DNA of 61,012 nt from Nodosilinea sp. FACHB-131 (GTDB lineage Bacteria; Cyanobacteriota; Cyanobacteriia; Phormidesmidales; Phormidesmidaceae), in contig NZ_JACJOF010000041.1 of NCBI RefSeq assembly GCF_014695395.1, positions 1 through 61,012 on the forward strand, given 5' to 3'. Below the pieces are notes generated by a model. That model saw nothing but the letters and a program-made list of their open reading frames with translations, was not told where the DNA came from and made no database searches. The translations under genes and the position numbers were made by a program. This document shows, piece by piece, positions 9,456 to 17,964 of the stretch; the first letter of the stretch is position 1, and every line of letters begins with the position of its first letter.

Positions 9456-9537
9456 AAACTGTGCCTCGTCACAAGCGGTGCCACTTTGGCTCGCTCTACT
9501 AGCTCGAGCTGCGAGTGTCAAGTAAAGACAGGGTAGT

Positions 9538-9972
9538 CTCGGCTAGTTGCCTGCGCGCATAACTAATCCACAGGGGGGCTGACATAGCTGAGTGCAATGT
9601 CGACAAATTTTGGAACGTTTCACGAAAGAGCTGCCGCGAGCTCGTGATGCTGCTCTGCGGCGCGGGGCAACTATCCTGGGCCACAGAGCAGCCTGATCGA
9701 GGTTCCTCCCAGGTGTCGGGGTCTTAGCTTTCCTTCCATTAGACCGAAATAGTCCCGGGTTGATGTGAAGGTAAAGATAATTGGTGCGATCGCGGCTGGA
9801 TTTGAAGGGCTGGCTATACTGAATTTTTTCTGCCTAATCACCCTTATGAGGCAATTAGGCAGACGATTTTCCATCTAATTCCCCCTGGAGGCGGATTAGG
9901 CTGACAATTTTCCACCTAATCACCCCTGTAGGGATATTAGACAAGAATTTTCTCTCTAATAATGAGTTAGGC
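9538..9972 (+). repeat. Dispersed repeat ISR, copy A, with palindromes repeated about every 42 bp at its end
   Basis: The body (9538-9825) matches the inverse of 40150-40420 over nearly its whole length and the inverse of 48745-48890 almost base for base. From 9832 four palindromic units follow, with CTAAT starts at about 9834, 9874, 9916 and 9956. Each has the pattern ATTTTC..., CTAAT, a short loop, ATTAG. The last unit ends GAGTTAGGCG, giving a GTTRRRY core (GTTAGGC) at 9966-9972 right before the ankyrin cassette. No protein coding is supported. Confidence 0.8.
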
Positions 9973-10013
9973 GTATTTTCTAATTATTCTTTAACTAAGC
10001 CCTAATTAAAATT

Positions 10014-11717
10014 ATGCAGATTCATGATTACGTAAAACGGGGAGATTTCACAGGAGTAGCGCAGCAGATAGCTAGCGGCGTTGATGTTAATGCTGTAGAA
10101 GCATATTCTTTGCAGACCCCATTAATGTGTGCAGTAGCTAGTGCAGATGCAGACATCCATATGGTTCTATTTCTTGTAGATAGCGGTGCTGATGTCAACG
10201 CAGTTGGGGGGGAATCTCAAGATACAGTGCTTAGCTTAGCACTGTATGCAGGAAACTTAGATAAGATTCGGTTCCTTCTAGATGTTAGCTCAAACATTCA
10301 CTACCAAAGACCAGGTGGCTATGATGCGCTGATTGATACTATGCATGGTCGAGACATCTCAAACGATGAGAACTTAATACCAGTTTTAAATTTGTTAATT
10401 GAGAGAGGTGCCAAAGTCAGTGGTGTCAGCAGTTATGGAGAGTCTGCACTTGGAGGTGCCTCAGGAGCAGGGAGATTTGATGCTGTCAAGGTTTTACTAG
10501 CAGCAGGTGCGGATCCTACTCAACTAGAATGGACTAAGTTAATGTATGAAATTGCCCTAGGAAGTTTAGACGGAGTAAAGGCGTTAATTGCTCAAGGTGC
10601 TGATCTTTGCGCGCGTGACTATTGGGACAGAACACCTTGGCTCTTAAGCCTTCAAGTAGGCGACTTGAAGAAAGCAAAGTTTCTCCTTCTGTCAGGAGCA
10701 GATCGAAGCGATCGGGGACCTTGTGGGAAAGCACCACTGATGTACCCTATCACACATAATAGAGCCAACATCCTAGAATGGTTGATTGAAGAAGGATTTG
10801 ATATTGAAGCTACGGATGACTTTGGTACTACCCCTCTCATGGTGGCAGCAGAATGCAATGCTACTGACTGTGTAGATATCCTTCTCAAGAATGGTGCAAA
10901 TCCATCTCGTGTCAACAACAAAGGTGAAGCAGCAATTAAGTTGGCTAGTAATCTTCACATTGTAAGGATGCTTGTTCAAGCTGGTGAAGATCTTAGCGAT
11001 ATTGGTTATGAGGCTCGTCAGCTTCTTCTAGAAATTCATCATGGTTTGCCACAAGTATCCCATGAACAATATTTAACGGGAAAATATCGACGATTTGGCA
11101 AGTCTAATCCAGAACTAATGAAAGTCGATTTTTGGGAGGCAATGGTTCGTTGTGGCACGACTGCCTATGCAGCACGAGTTGCCTTTGATGACACCGAAAA
11201 CTTGAGTCAACCGGTGTGGTGTCATCAACGATTTGGCGGAACAATTACAGAGTTGCAAGATGGGAGAATTGTAGAAATAGCTGGCGAGCATGAAGACTCT
11301 TATGATTCTGACTTCTGTATATATAACGATGTTGTAGTTCATCAGGGTAACGGCATCTTTAAAATTTTTGGTTATGCTAAGGATATTTTCCCTCCAACTG
11401 ACTTCCATACCGCGACATTAGTTGAAAACTATATATACATTATTGGAAATTTAGGTTATCAAGGTGAAAGAATCTATAACGAAACACTAGTTTATCGACT
11501 TCGCTGTGACACATTTAAGGTAGAAAAAATTGAGACAACTGGAGATAAACCCGGATGGATCAGTCGTCATAAAGCTTGCTACAAAGAACCCAACAAAATA
11601 CATATCGCTGGCGGCAAGATTGCTATCTTGATGAGCGACGATGAGGAATATATTGAAAACTTATTAGATTACACTTTAGACTTAACGAACTTGAGATGGA
11701 GTCGCACAGCTGCCTAA
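10014..11717 (+). CDS. Ankyrin-repeat protein with C-terminal kelch-like region (cassette gene)
   Basis: 567 residues. Residues 1-330 hold about nine ankyrin repeats (for example TPLMCAVASAD, FLVDSGADVNAVGG, TPLMVAAECNATDC), a protein-protein interaction scaffold. Residues 345-565 are a different domain with FGGTITELQDGRIVEIAGEH, TATLVENYIYIIGNLGY and GDKPGWISRHKA, which resembles kelch/galactose-oxidase repeats. There is no signal peptide. The DNA is more AT-rich than the neighbouring chromosomal genes. The TAA stop lies inside the first core of the attC-like site at 11712-11798, and the gene starts about 40 bp after GTTAGGC, the arrangement of an integron cassette. Partner unknown. Confidence 0.85.
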   Translation: MQIHDYVKRGDFTGVAQQIASGVDVNAVEAYSLQTPLMCAVASADADIHMVLFLVDSGADVNAVGGESQDTVLSLALYAGNLDKIRFLLDVSSNIHYQRPGGYDALIDTMHGRDISNDENLIPVLNLLIERGAKVSGVSSYGESALGGASGAGRFDAVKVLLAAGADPTQLEWTKLMYEIALGSLDGVKALIAQGADLCARDYWDRTPWLLSLQVGDLKKAKFLLLSGADRSDRGPCGKAPLMYPITHNRANILEWLIEEGFDIEATDDFGTTPLMVAAECNATDCVDILLKNGANPSRVNNKGEAAIKLASNLHIVRMLVQAGEDLSDIGYEARQLLLEIHHGLPQVSHEQYLTGKYRRFGKSNPELMKVDFWEAMVRCGTTAYAARVAFDDTENLSQPVWCHQRFGGTITELQDGRIVEIAGEHEDSYDSDFCIYNDVVVHQGNGIFKIFGYAKDIFPPTDFHTATLVENYIYIIGNLGYQGERIYNETLVYRLRCDTFKVEKIETTGDKPGWISRHKACYKEPNKIHIAGGKIAILMSDDEEYIENLLDYTLDLTNLRWSRTAA

Positions 11718-11798
11718 CCAACGCTTGCACCGGACGGTTTTGTAGTCCGCTTGGTTGCATTCTAGACGTCCTGCCGTCGGTGAAGCTAGCCGTTAGCC
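11712..11798 (+). other. attC-like recombination site
   Basis: Starts GCCTAAC (RYYYAAC, exact) and ends GTTAGCC (GTTRRRY, exact), 87 bp. The two arms are imperfectly complementary over about 25 bases (GCCTAACCAACGCTTGCACC against the inverse of GGTGAAGCTAGCCGTTAGCC), as in integron attC sites. It separates the ankyrin and GNAT cassettes. Confidence 0.8.
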
Positions 11799-11860
11799 AG
11801 CAGTCCTTGAGCAAAGCATCAGCTAAACAACAACAGTGGAGCAAAGGTGTATTGTTTCCA

Positions 11861-12412
11861 GTGAATTTTCTTCCCCAATCAACTGAGCGACTGGTTCTAC
11901 GTCGGTTTGCAGATCTCGATCTAGATAATTTTCTTTCCTACCGACAAGATTATCAAGTCGCTCGATTTCAAAGTTGGTCGATGTTACCTTATAGTGAAGC
12001 GAAATCCTTCATCAAGGAAATGCAAACAGCAGTAATGGGAATACCAGGTGAATGGTTTCAAATCGCGATCGCCCGCAAGCAATCCAACTTGCTCCTGGGT
12101 GACATTGGAATACAGATTTATACTGAGAATCCGGCAGTCGTAGAAATTGGTTTTACTTTGGCTCGTGAAGAACAAGGTAAAGGATATGCACAAGAAGCCG
12201 TTCAAGCTCTGGTTTGTTCAATATTTGAACTTGGATACATTAGCCAGATCGTCGGTATAACTGATATGCGAAATGAACCGTCTATTAATTTGCTTAGACG
12301 CTTGGGAATGCATTTAGTGCGATCGGATGAGGTGGAGTTCAAGGGAGAATTGTGTATTGAGCAAACATTCGAGTTAAGAAGAGAAGATTGGTTACTGCAC
12401 AAAGCAGGCTAA
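11861..12412 (+). CDS. GNAT N-acetyltransferase, RimJ/RimL type (cassette gene)
   Basis: Start GTG at 11861 (TTG at 11852 is also possible; AAAGG lies upstream), about 183 residues. It starts NFLPQSTERLVLRRF, the usual beta-1 of RimJ/L proteins. GFTLAREEQGKGYAQEA carries the acetyl-CoA binding Q/RxxGxG/A motif, and NEPSINLLRRLGM is the C-terminal helix. It transfers acetyl from acetyl-CoA to an amine; the substrate is unknown. It lies between two attC-like sites, and its TAA falls inside the core of the second. A longer frame from 11696 would run through the attC site and is unlikely. Confidence 0.85.
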   Translation: MNFLPQSTERLVLRRFADLDLDNFLSYRQDYQVARFQSWSMLPYSEAKSFIKEMQTAVMGIPGEWFQIAIARKQSNLLLGDIGIQIYTENPAVVEIGFTLAREEQGKGYAQEAVQALVCSIFELGYISQIVGITDMRNEPSINLLRRLGMHLVRSDEVEFKGELCIEQTFELRREDWLLHKAG

Positions 12413-12492
12413 CCCTACGTTGGAGCGGATGAAATCAAACTCTTTGTACGGAATTCAAGATTACTTACCACCGCCAAACTTGGTCGTTAACC
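12407..12492 (+). other. attC-like recombination site
   Basis: Starts GGCTAAC and ends GTTAACC, 86 bp. The arms pair imperfectly: GGCTAACCCTACGTTGGAGC against the inverse of CCGCCAAACTTGGTCGTTAA. It follows the GNAT gene directly and closes this cassette pair. Confidence 0.7.
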
Positions 12493-12740
12493 TGTTTGCG
12501 CTTCGGGTTTTGATAGCCCTTGCAGAATTCTTGAGGAGTATTCAAGATTTGGCTATTGAAAAATAGCCTGTGTGGTAAGTGCGAGCGTCGATTTTATAGT
12601 GCGATCGCAACCTTGTAGGGTGCGTCATGACGCACCTTTGATTATGAGGTGTAGCCACAACCAAAATGACTGACAAATAAAAATAACAACCCTATTCTGA
12701 ATATGTGAGCAACAAACCTATCGCATTGCTAAGGTAACCA
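12493..12740. other. Intergenic region with a short perfect palindrome
   Basis: No gene seen. GGTGCGTCATGACGCACC at 12619-12636 is a perfect palindrome of the type scattered through cyanobacterial intergenic DNA. A HIP1 octamer lies at 12600-12607. Confidence 0.5.
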
Positions 12741-13565
12741 ATGAGCACTCCTGAATCGAATCTTCCTTTCCAAGTCACGCAAACCGTCTCGCGCGGTGGC
12801 ACGACCATCGAGCTTTTAGAATACAAGCCACTGGCAGGCAGCGAAAACTTTGCCATTGCTGAGCAGCTTTACACGCTTAATCGGGCGGGAGTACATCTGC
12901 GACAGTTGCGTATCCGCCTCGACAACGATGCCGTTCGCACTGAACCTGGAGCGCTGCAATTCCTCAAAGGTCGGATCAGCATGGAAAGTTCGACGGGCGC
13001 AGGCAGTGGCGTTGGTAGCTTCATGAAAGGCGCAATCGCCGCTGCCCGTACAGGAGAAACCATTTTCAAGCCGCTCTACCGAGGCACAGGCGAAATTTAT
13101 CTGGAGCCAACCTTTGGGCACTACTGGCTGATGCAGCTTAACAACCAAACGCTGTACGCCGATCAAGGTTTGTTTTGCTGCTGCGAAGATGCAATAAAAG
13201 TCGAGGCACACAAAGTCGAGAGCTTCTCGGCACGAGTGGCAGGCGGAGAAGGTCGCTATCAAACCAAAGTCAGCGGTGCAGGCATTGTCGTCTTTCGCAT
13301 TCCCGTTCCTCAATCTGAAATTCTTTCCCTGTCGCTCAATAACGAAACGCTTCAGGTAGACGGTTCATTTGCCCTGCTGCGTACTGAAGGCGTACGATTC
13401 AGCGTCGAGCGAGCTTCTAATTCGTTTTTAGGAGCCATTACCAGCGGGGAAGGGGTGCTGCAAACATTTCAAGGAACTGGCAAAGTGTGGGTTGCTCCCA
13501 CTCAGCCAGTGTACGATCGCATGAGCTTTCCAGCCGCCGCTCCAACGATGCTAGCCACTCGATAA
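12741..13565 (+). CDS. AIM24 family protein
   Basis: 274 residues forming a long beta-structured protein without signal peptide or membrane segment. Motifs typical of the AIM24/TIGR00266 family are a Gly-rich FMKGAIAAARTGETIFKPLY, YRGTGEIYLEPTFGHYWLM and, near the end, FQGTGKVWVAPTQP. The family is widespread in bacteria and includes the yeast mitochondrial biogenesis protein; the bacterial function is not settled. The gene stands alone, with a MITE-like element directly downstream. Confidence 0.85.
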   Translation: MSTPESNLPFQVTQTVSRGGTTIELLEYKPLAGSENFAIAEQLYTLNRAGVHLRQLRIRLDNDAVRTEPGALQFLKGRISMESSTGAGSGVGSFMKGAIAAARTGETIFKPLYRGTGEIYLEPTFGHYWLMQLNNQTLYADQGLFCCCEDAIKVEAHKVESFSARVAGGEGRYQTKVSGAGIVVFRIPVPQSEILSLSLNNETLQVDGSFALLRTEGVRFSVERASNSFLGAITSGEGVLQTFQGTGKVWVAPTQPVYDRMSFPAAAPTMLATR

Positions 13566-13588
13566 ACATAAGTGCGATCGCAATCTTG

Positions 13589-13690
13589 GGCGTTGCTGAA
13601 TTGAAATATGATTCCTCGATCGCAATGCTTTCTAAGAGGGCGAACAACCGTTCGCCCCTACGCCCCTTCATCTTCATGTTCAGCAATGCC
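13589..13690. mobile_element. MITE-like element (102 bp)
   Basis: Bounded by GGCGTTGCTGAA and TTCAGCAATGCC, which are inverted repeats of each other. The interior holds a second palindrome (GAGGGCGAACAACCGTTCGCCCC). The same ends bound 15384-15574 and 48622-48711. No transposase inside. Confidence 0.6.
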
Positions 13691-13937
13691 GCATAATTAA
13701 TGCGCTGAATTACCTGCCGATTGGTGGCAAAGCGATCGCTCGGCAGATGTTGGGTGCTTGCTAACCGAGCGGTATTGTGGCTGGGCTCTTGACTAGCCCA
13801 ATGCCGCTAATCATCATTATTTGAGCCTGACTGAGCAAAAGCTGTCGGCCCTAGTGAACTGCGTGTATCAGCCTAGCGCCAGAGGACAAAAGGGTTAATT
13901 GCCGGTATTGTCGGCATGGTCGAGAGGGGTAATTGTT

Positions 13938-14789
13938 GTGATTAAGTTGCTGGTTCGTCTAGCTATAGGGGTGCTGTTTGCCCTCTTTGGGCTGTTCAAC
14001 TACGTCACAACCGTGTCAGAAAATCCAATCACAGGAGAACGCCAGCGCGTCGCGTTAACCCCTCAAGAAGAGGTTGTTTTAGGCCAGCAGGGCAGCCAGG
14101 AAGTGGTGCAATCGTTTGGCGGACTGCACGCAGATCCGGTCTTGCAGAGCTATGTGGATCAGGTGGGCCAACAGGTGGTGAGCCGTTCCGCTGCGGCCCA
14201 ATCGCCCTACCCTTTTGAGTTTTACCTGTTGAATGACCCCGACACCGTCAATGCCCTAGCTTTGCCGGGAGGACAAATTTTTGTCACCACTGGTCTGCTC
14301 CGCCAGCTAACCGCAGAATCTCAGTTAGCAGGGGTGTTGGGCCATGAGATTGGCCACGTCATTGCCCGCCATGGCTCAGAGCACCTGGCCCGGCGGCAGC
14401 TAGGGGTGGCTTTAGTCAACGCGGTTGGGGTAGCGGCCAGCGATGATCCCACCAGCGGTCAGCAGGCAGCGATGATTGCTCAGGCCGTGAATCAGCTCAT
14501 CAATCTGAACTATGGGCGGCAGGATGAGCTAGAAAGCGATCGCTTGGGCTTTGACTTCATGACGGCCGCCGAGTACAACCCCGAGGGACTGGTGGAGCTG
14601 ATGGAGATTTTAGATCAGGCGAGTGAAGGGGGCCGACCGCCAGAGTTTCTCAGCAGCCACCCCAATCCGGGCAACCGAGTTGAACGTTTAGAGGCGCTCA
14701 TTCAAGAAACCTATCCCCAGGGAGTGCCCCCAGCTTTAGAGGAGGGCCAACAGAACTTTTCTGAAACCGTGCCGCCCCGTTTAAGCTAA
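13938..14789 (+). CDS. M48-family zinc metalloprotease
   Basis: I chose the GTG at 13938 because GAGAGGGG precedes it at good spacing; an upstream TTG at 13899 is weaker. This gives 283 residues. An N-terminal membrane segment (KLLVRLAIGVLFALFGLFNY) anchors it or exports it to the periplasm. The catalytic zinc motif HEIGH is at residues 136-140, with the third ligand in ELESDRLG. The family comprises HtpX/BepA/Oma1-like proteases used in envelope quality control. The DUF456 gene follows after 17 bp and is probably co-transcribed. Confidence 0.9.
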   Translation: MIKLLVRLAIGVLFALFGLFNYVTTVSENPITGERQRVALTPQEEVVLGQQGSQEVVQSFGGLHADPVLQSYVDQVGQQVVSRSAAAQSPYPFEFYLLNDPDTVNALALPGGQIFVTTGLLRQLTAESQLAGVLGHEIGHVIARHGSEHLARRQLGVALVNAVGVAASDDPTSGQQAAMIAQAVNQLINLNYGRQDELESDRLGFDFMTAAEYNPEGLVELMEILDQASEGGRPPEFLSSHPNPGNRVERLEALIQETYPQGVPPALEEGQQNFSETVPPRLS

Positions 14790-14806
14790 CTCCGTGAGGT
14801 CAAAAT

Positions 14807-15349
14807 ATGGACTACGTACAGCTGTATTGGATTCTTGTGGGGGTTATGGCTCTGGGGGCTGTGGGTGAACTGATTCCTGGCATGCCAGGATCGAGCCTGA
14901 TTCTGTTGGCAATTTTGATTTGGTCAGTCATCACCCAGTTCGCAGGGATTGGCTGGCCCATCTTGATTGTGTTTGCCATGCTGATTGCCAGTGCCGCTAT
15001 TGAGTTCTTAGCGGCCTACTGGGGCGCTAAGCAGTTTGGGGCTAGCAAGTGGGGCCAGCTCGGGGCATTGATTGGCCTAGTGGTTGGAATTGTGGGACTG
15101 CTGCCTGCCTTGCCGCTAGGCGGCCCCATCTTAGGAATCCTGATTGGTCCCTTTATAGGAGCCTTTTTAGGAGAATACCTGACCCGAAAAGAGCGCGACG
15201 GGGAGTCTAAAGCTAAAGTTGCCCTGAAAGCTAGCCTAGGCACGGTAGTCGGCTCTCTGCTAGGCAACTTAATTGACGGACTCCTGGCAATTGTAGCCGT
15301 TATTGTCTTTGTTCTGAGCACCTGGCCCCTGGTAGCAAGTCTGCCATAG
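14807..15349 (+). CDS. DUF456 family membrane protein
   Basis: 180 residues, almost entirely hydrophobic: about five or six membrane helices in two similar halves, with ELIPGMPGSSLILLAILIW and the Gly-rich LPLGGPILGILIGPFIGAFL typical of DUF456. A charged cytosolic loop (TRKERDGESKAK) separates the halves. Function unknown. GTGAGG lies upstream of the ATG, 17 bp after the protease stop, which suggests one operon. Confidence 0.9.
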   Translation: MDYVQLYWILVGVMALGAVGELIPGMPGSSLILLAILIWSVITQFAGIGWPILIVFAMLIASAAIEFLAAYWGAKQFGASKWGQLGALIGLVVGIVGLLPALPLGGPILGILIGPFIGAFLGEYLTRKERDGESKAKVALKASLGTVVGSLLGNLIDGLLAIVAVIVFVLSTWPLVASLP

Positions 15350-15383
15350 TGCTTTTACTTAATGTTCACGGTCTTCAGCTACT

Positions 15384-15574
15384 GGCGTTGCTGATTCCAG
15401 GCATGATTACCCCACCCTGCGGGAAGAGCAAGCTATACATCCCCAGCCCTTCTCCCAACGGAAGAAGGGAGCCGAACGTCTTGTTCCCTCTCCTTTGGGG
15501 AGAGGGCTAGGGTGTAGCTTGCTGTCCGCAGGGTGGGGCAATTTTGACGAGTCATACACTCATCCAGCAACGCC
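15384..15574. mobile_element. MITE-like element (191 bp), largely self-complementary
   Basis: Ends GGCGTTGCTGA and CAGCAACGCC are inverted repeats shared with 13589-13690 and 48622-48711. Inside, CCCCACCCTGCGG near 15410 pairs with CCGCAGGGTGGGG near 15525, and AGCAAGCTA with TAGCTTGCT, so the whole element can fold into one long hairpin. No coding. Confidence 0.65.
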
Positions 15575-15776
15575 CAAATATATTCGTCCGAAATAGACAA
15601 ATGTGCTGAAATCACACGACCCGTACTAGCGAGTGAAGGAGGAATAGTTGCCTGCGCGCGCAGCTATCCAGTCAATACAAAGGAACTAAATTGCCCCAAA
15701 TCGCAGACTCGCTACTTTGGGGCCTAGTCGGTGTACATGGGCGTTCTTAGTCCGCCGCTGAGCAAGAGGTTATTTA

Positions 15777-16343
15777 TCAGTTTTGCCATTCTCGCTTCAA
15801 TAAAGAGAAACATCGCATATCCCAAAACTGATCTTTCCAGAAGCCATATTCTCTCAAAATACCCTCCTCGAAAAACCTCAATTTTCTAAGTACTTGGAAT
15901 GACTGTTCATTACCAGGGATAACAAACGCTTCGAGCCGATTAAGGTGAAGTTTTACAAATCCGTATTCAATCATTGCATGGAGCGCTTCTGGCATATACC
16001 CCTGCCCCCAATGATCCCGCCTTAACTCGTAGCCTATAATTGCACGTCTACTACCTAAGTGAACAGCATTATAACCACAAGTACCAATCAAACGATTAGT
16101 AGACTTTAATGCGATCGCCCATCGGATACCTTCATTTGTTGCAAACTTTTCGTTCATCCGGCTTATAAATTGCTCAGCTCGCTCAACGGAGGTAAATGTC
16201 GCCAGGTCATAGTACTTAGTTACTTCATCATCAGAAAAGACTTCAAAAACATCCTTTGCATCTGATGGAGATAATTGGCGCAAGCAAAGCCTTTCGGTCT
16301 CAAGCTGGGGGAATAGTTTGATTAACTCTTGTGTCTCCATCAT
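15777..16343 (-). CDS. GNAT N-acetyltransferase, RimJ/RimL type (cassette gene)
   Basis: 188 residues. Motifs: LETERLCLRQLSPSD at the start, GYELRRDHWGQGYMPEALH with the acetyl-CoA loop (RxxGxG-like), and NEQSFQVLRKLRFFEEG near the end. It is predicted to acetylate a protein N-terminus or small amine; the target is unknown. It lies on the minus strand behind another GNAT gene, separated by a short attC-like site (16380-16439). Downstream no full attC is seen, only an AAATAAC half-site near the stop. Confidence 0.85.
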   Translation of the reverse strand: MMETQELIKLFPQLETERLCLRQLSPSDAKDVFEVFSDDEVTKYYDLATFTSVERAEQFISRMNEKFATNEGIRWAIALKSTNRLIGTCGYNAVHLGSRRAIIGYELRRDHWGQGYMPEALHAMIEYGFVKLHLNRLEAFVIPGNEQSFQVLRKLRFFEEGILREYGFWKDQFWDMRCFSLLKREWQN

Positions 16344-16379
16344 GGCCTCTACAAACTTTTTCCCAACCGATGACTTAAG

Positions 16380-16439
16380 GGCTAACGTAGAGCTATCGGG
16401 CCCATGCCGTTAGAACTCCGCTTGAGCGCCGGATTAGGC
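16380..16439 (-). other. Short attC-like site
   Basis: Read on the minus strand: GCCTAAT, a central hairpin CCGGCGCTCAAGCGGAG, then GTTAGCC, 60 bp in total. The outer arms pair partly (GCCTAATCCGGCGCTC against GGCTAACGTAGAGCTA). The first core deviates by one base (T for C). It is shorter and weaker than the other sites. Confidence 0.5.
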
Positions 16440-16472
16440 CTCACGTGGCGGTTATTTCGATAACTTTCTGAG

Positions 16473-16973
16473 TCATGGAAGAGTGTCCTTCCCGACTTCA
16501 AATGAAGTCCACTCGATGTTCCACTTCGCAAATATGTCTGAACACTGTTTCATACCCAGTTTATTGTAGAAGGGAATAGCTTCGTCATTCACGTTGGCGA
16601 ACAAGACTATCTCCTTCTCTCCGCCGGCAAGCTCATGTGCTGATTCCACGAGCAGTTTTCCGATACCTCTACGTTCGTAGCGTCTATCAATTCCGAGGTC
16701 TGTTAAGAAGAGCCAGTATGCAAAGTCAGTTAAGCCAAAGCATACTCCGACAACTTCATCATCTATGTTGCGCGCAATCAGGCTGACTTGGACGCTCTTG
16801 ACAAGTACGCGGATGCGTTCATTGAACCTTTCTTTCGGATACTGCTGGCCAAGATTAGTTCTTGCGAGGAATGAGATATACTCATCTGCCTCTATCAGTG
16901 CATGCTTGATATAAATGCGTTCACCTTGGAGGTCAAACGTCCGATCAAACTCGATGCGTGCTGTTTCCGCCAT
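16473..16973 (-). CDS. GNAT N-acetyltransferase (cassette gene)
   Basis: Start chosen at 16973 (MAETARIEFDRTF), where GGAGTAGAG directly precedes the ATG. The frame is open back to an ATG at 17090, but that extension runs over the repeat end at 17064-17100 and has no domain. The protein has 166 residues, with LTDLGIDRRYERRGIGKLLV as the acetyl-CoA motif and DEAIPFYNKLGMKQC as the last helix. Substrate unknown. It is the first gene after the repeat end, as in the other cassette clusters. Confidence 0.8.
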   Translation of the reverse strand: MAETARIEFDRTFDLQGERIYIKHALIEADEYISFLARTNLGQQYPKERFNERIRVLVKSVQVSLIARNIDDEVVGVCFGLTDFAYWLFLTDLGIDRRYERRGIGKLLVESAHELAGGEKEIVLFANVNDEAIPFYNKLGMKQCSDIFAKWNIEWTSFEVGKDTLP

Positions 16974-17063
16974 CTCTACTCCGTCGGGTCGAAATGCCGC
17001 AAGCTTGGTGCGAATGACAGTTGTGTTCCTCAGCGTGGCCGTGCCGGCGAAGAGGTTCGTGAG

Positions 17064-17165
17064 GCATAACTCGTTATCGTAGGAAATCATTCCACCTAAC
17101 TCCCTAATCCGGGTGATTAGGAGAAAAATTCAGTATAACCAGCCCGGCAAATCTGCCGAAGATCG
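17064..17165 (-). repeat. Dispersed repeat ISR, copy C (3' end only)
   Basis: Read on the minus strand: AAGATAGTTGGTGCGATC, GGTTATACTGAATTTTTCTC, CCTAATCACCCGGATTAGGG, then GTTAGGT (17094-17100) and, 30 bp on, AACGAGTTATGCC (GTTATGC at 17064-17070). The last piece is identical in core to copy B (AACGAGTTATGCC). Confidence 0.65.
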
Positions 17166-17342
17166 CACCAACTATCTTCAACCTTCCACTAACCCAGGCC
17201 TAATTCGGTTTCATAGCGAGATCGGCCGTCGGGCGCTCTACTAATGATCAGGTGAAAGCGATTAGGAGAGTAGCCACCCCGCTGTAAGCCAGCGTCCCGC
17301 GATCGCAGGCATCCTAGGCCCAGTCATGAGTGGCATGCTGGC

Positions 17343-17891
17343 TTAATAGTTCAGGGCTGCGATCGCCTTCTTCTTCTGCTCCGGGCTCACCTCCAGATAC
17401 CGCTGCAAGCTAGCCAAGCTGCGGTGGCCGCTGATCTCTTGAATCACCCGCAGGGGCACCCCCGCATTACTCAAATTTGTTAAGGCCGTGCGCCGGAAGC
17501 TGTGAGTGCTAATACCTAGCCCGTCCAGCCCGGCATAGGCCAGCGCCTGGTCGAGCAGCCAATCAGCTGACGACCGCGCCAGCCTACCGCGCCCGTGCCG
17601 ACCGGGAAACAGGTACTCAGCCCCACCGTTGTCGTATTCAACTAGCAGCACCGCCAGTTTGAGGTGGATGTCGATCTGCCGAGTCGCCAGCTTGCCCTTC
17701 GTCGCTTTAGCCGGGAGCACCAGCACGTCGCCCTTAATGTCGCTGGCTCGGAGTGAGATCGCCTCACTTACCCGCAGCCCACAGTAGAGCAGGATGCCGA
17801 ACAGGGCTTTATTTCGGGGAGAGTCCATTGCCGCAAACAGCCGGGCAATTTCGTCGTGAGTTAATACCTTCGCCTGGCCATTAGTGCTCAT
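17343..17891 (-). CDS. Short tyrosine recombinase (catalytic domain only)
   Basis: 182 residues, about half the length of a normal XerC/integrase because the N-terminal core-binding domain is missing. All active-site residues are visible: Arg40 in CGLRVSEA, Lys in the ATKGK turn, His130 and Arg133 in HSFRR, His156 in GHRS and Tyr165 in LQRYLEV. It cuts and rejoins DNA through a 3'-phosphotyrosine. It lies at the left edge of the plasmid-like module and has a diverged relative at 54260-54799. There is no integron-integrase-specific insertion, so I do not call it IntI. Confidence 0.9.
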   Translation of the reverse strand: MSTNGQAKVLTHDEIARLFAAMDSPRNKALFGILLYCGLRVSEAISLRASDIKGDVLVLPAKATKGKLATRQIDIHLKLAVLLVEYDNGGAEYLFPGRHGRGRLARSSADWLLDQALAYAGLDGLGISTHSFRRTALTNLSNAGVPLRVIQEISGHRSLASLQRYLEVSPEQKKKAIAALNY

Positions 17892-17964
17892 CGGATCCGT
17901 GGTGTGCCTGCTTTGCTTTACTAGACAGTACTCACATTTCGTATAGTAGAATTCACGAGTTTAC

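Noticed and set aside
9826..9972. CRISPR-like regular spacing (about 42 bp)
   Set aside because: The units are full palindromes with variation throughout; there are no constant repeats with unique spacers and no cas genes.
17343..17891. Calling this recombinase an integron integrase (IntI)
   Set aside because: It has no N-terminal domain and no IntI-specific insertion near the catalytic patches.
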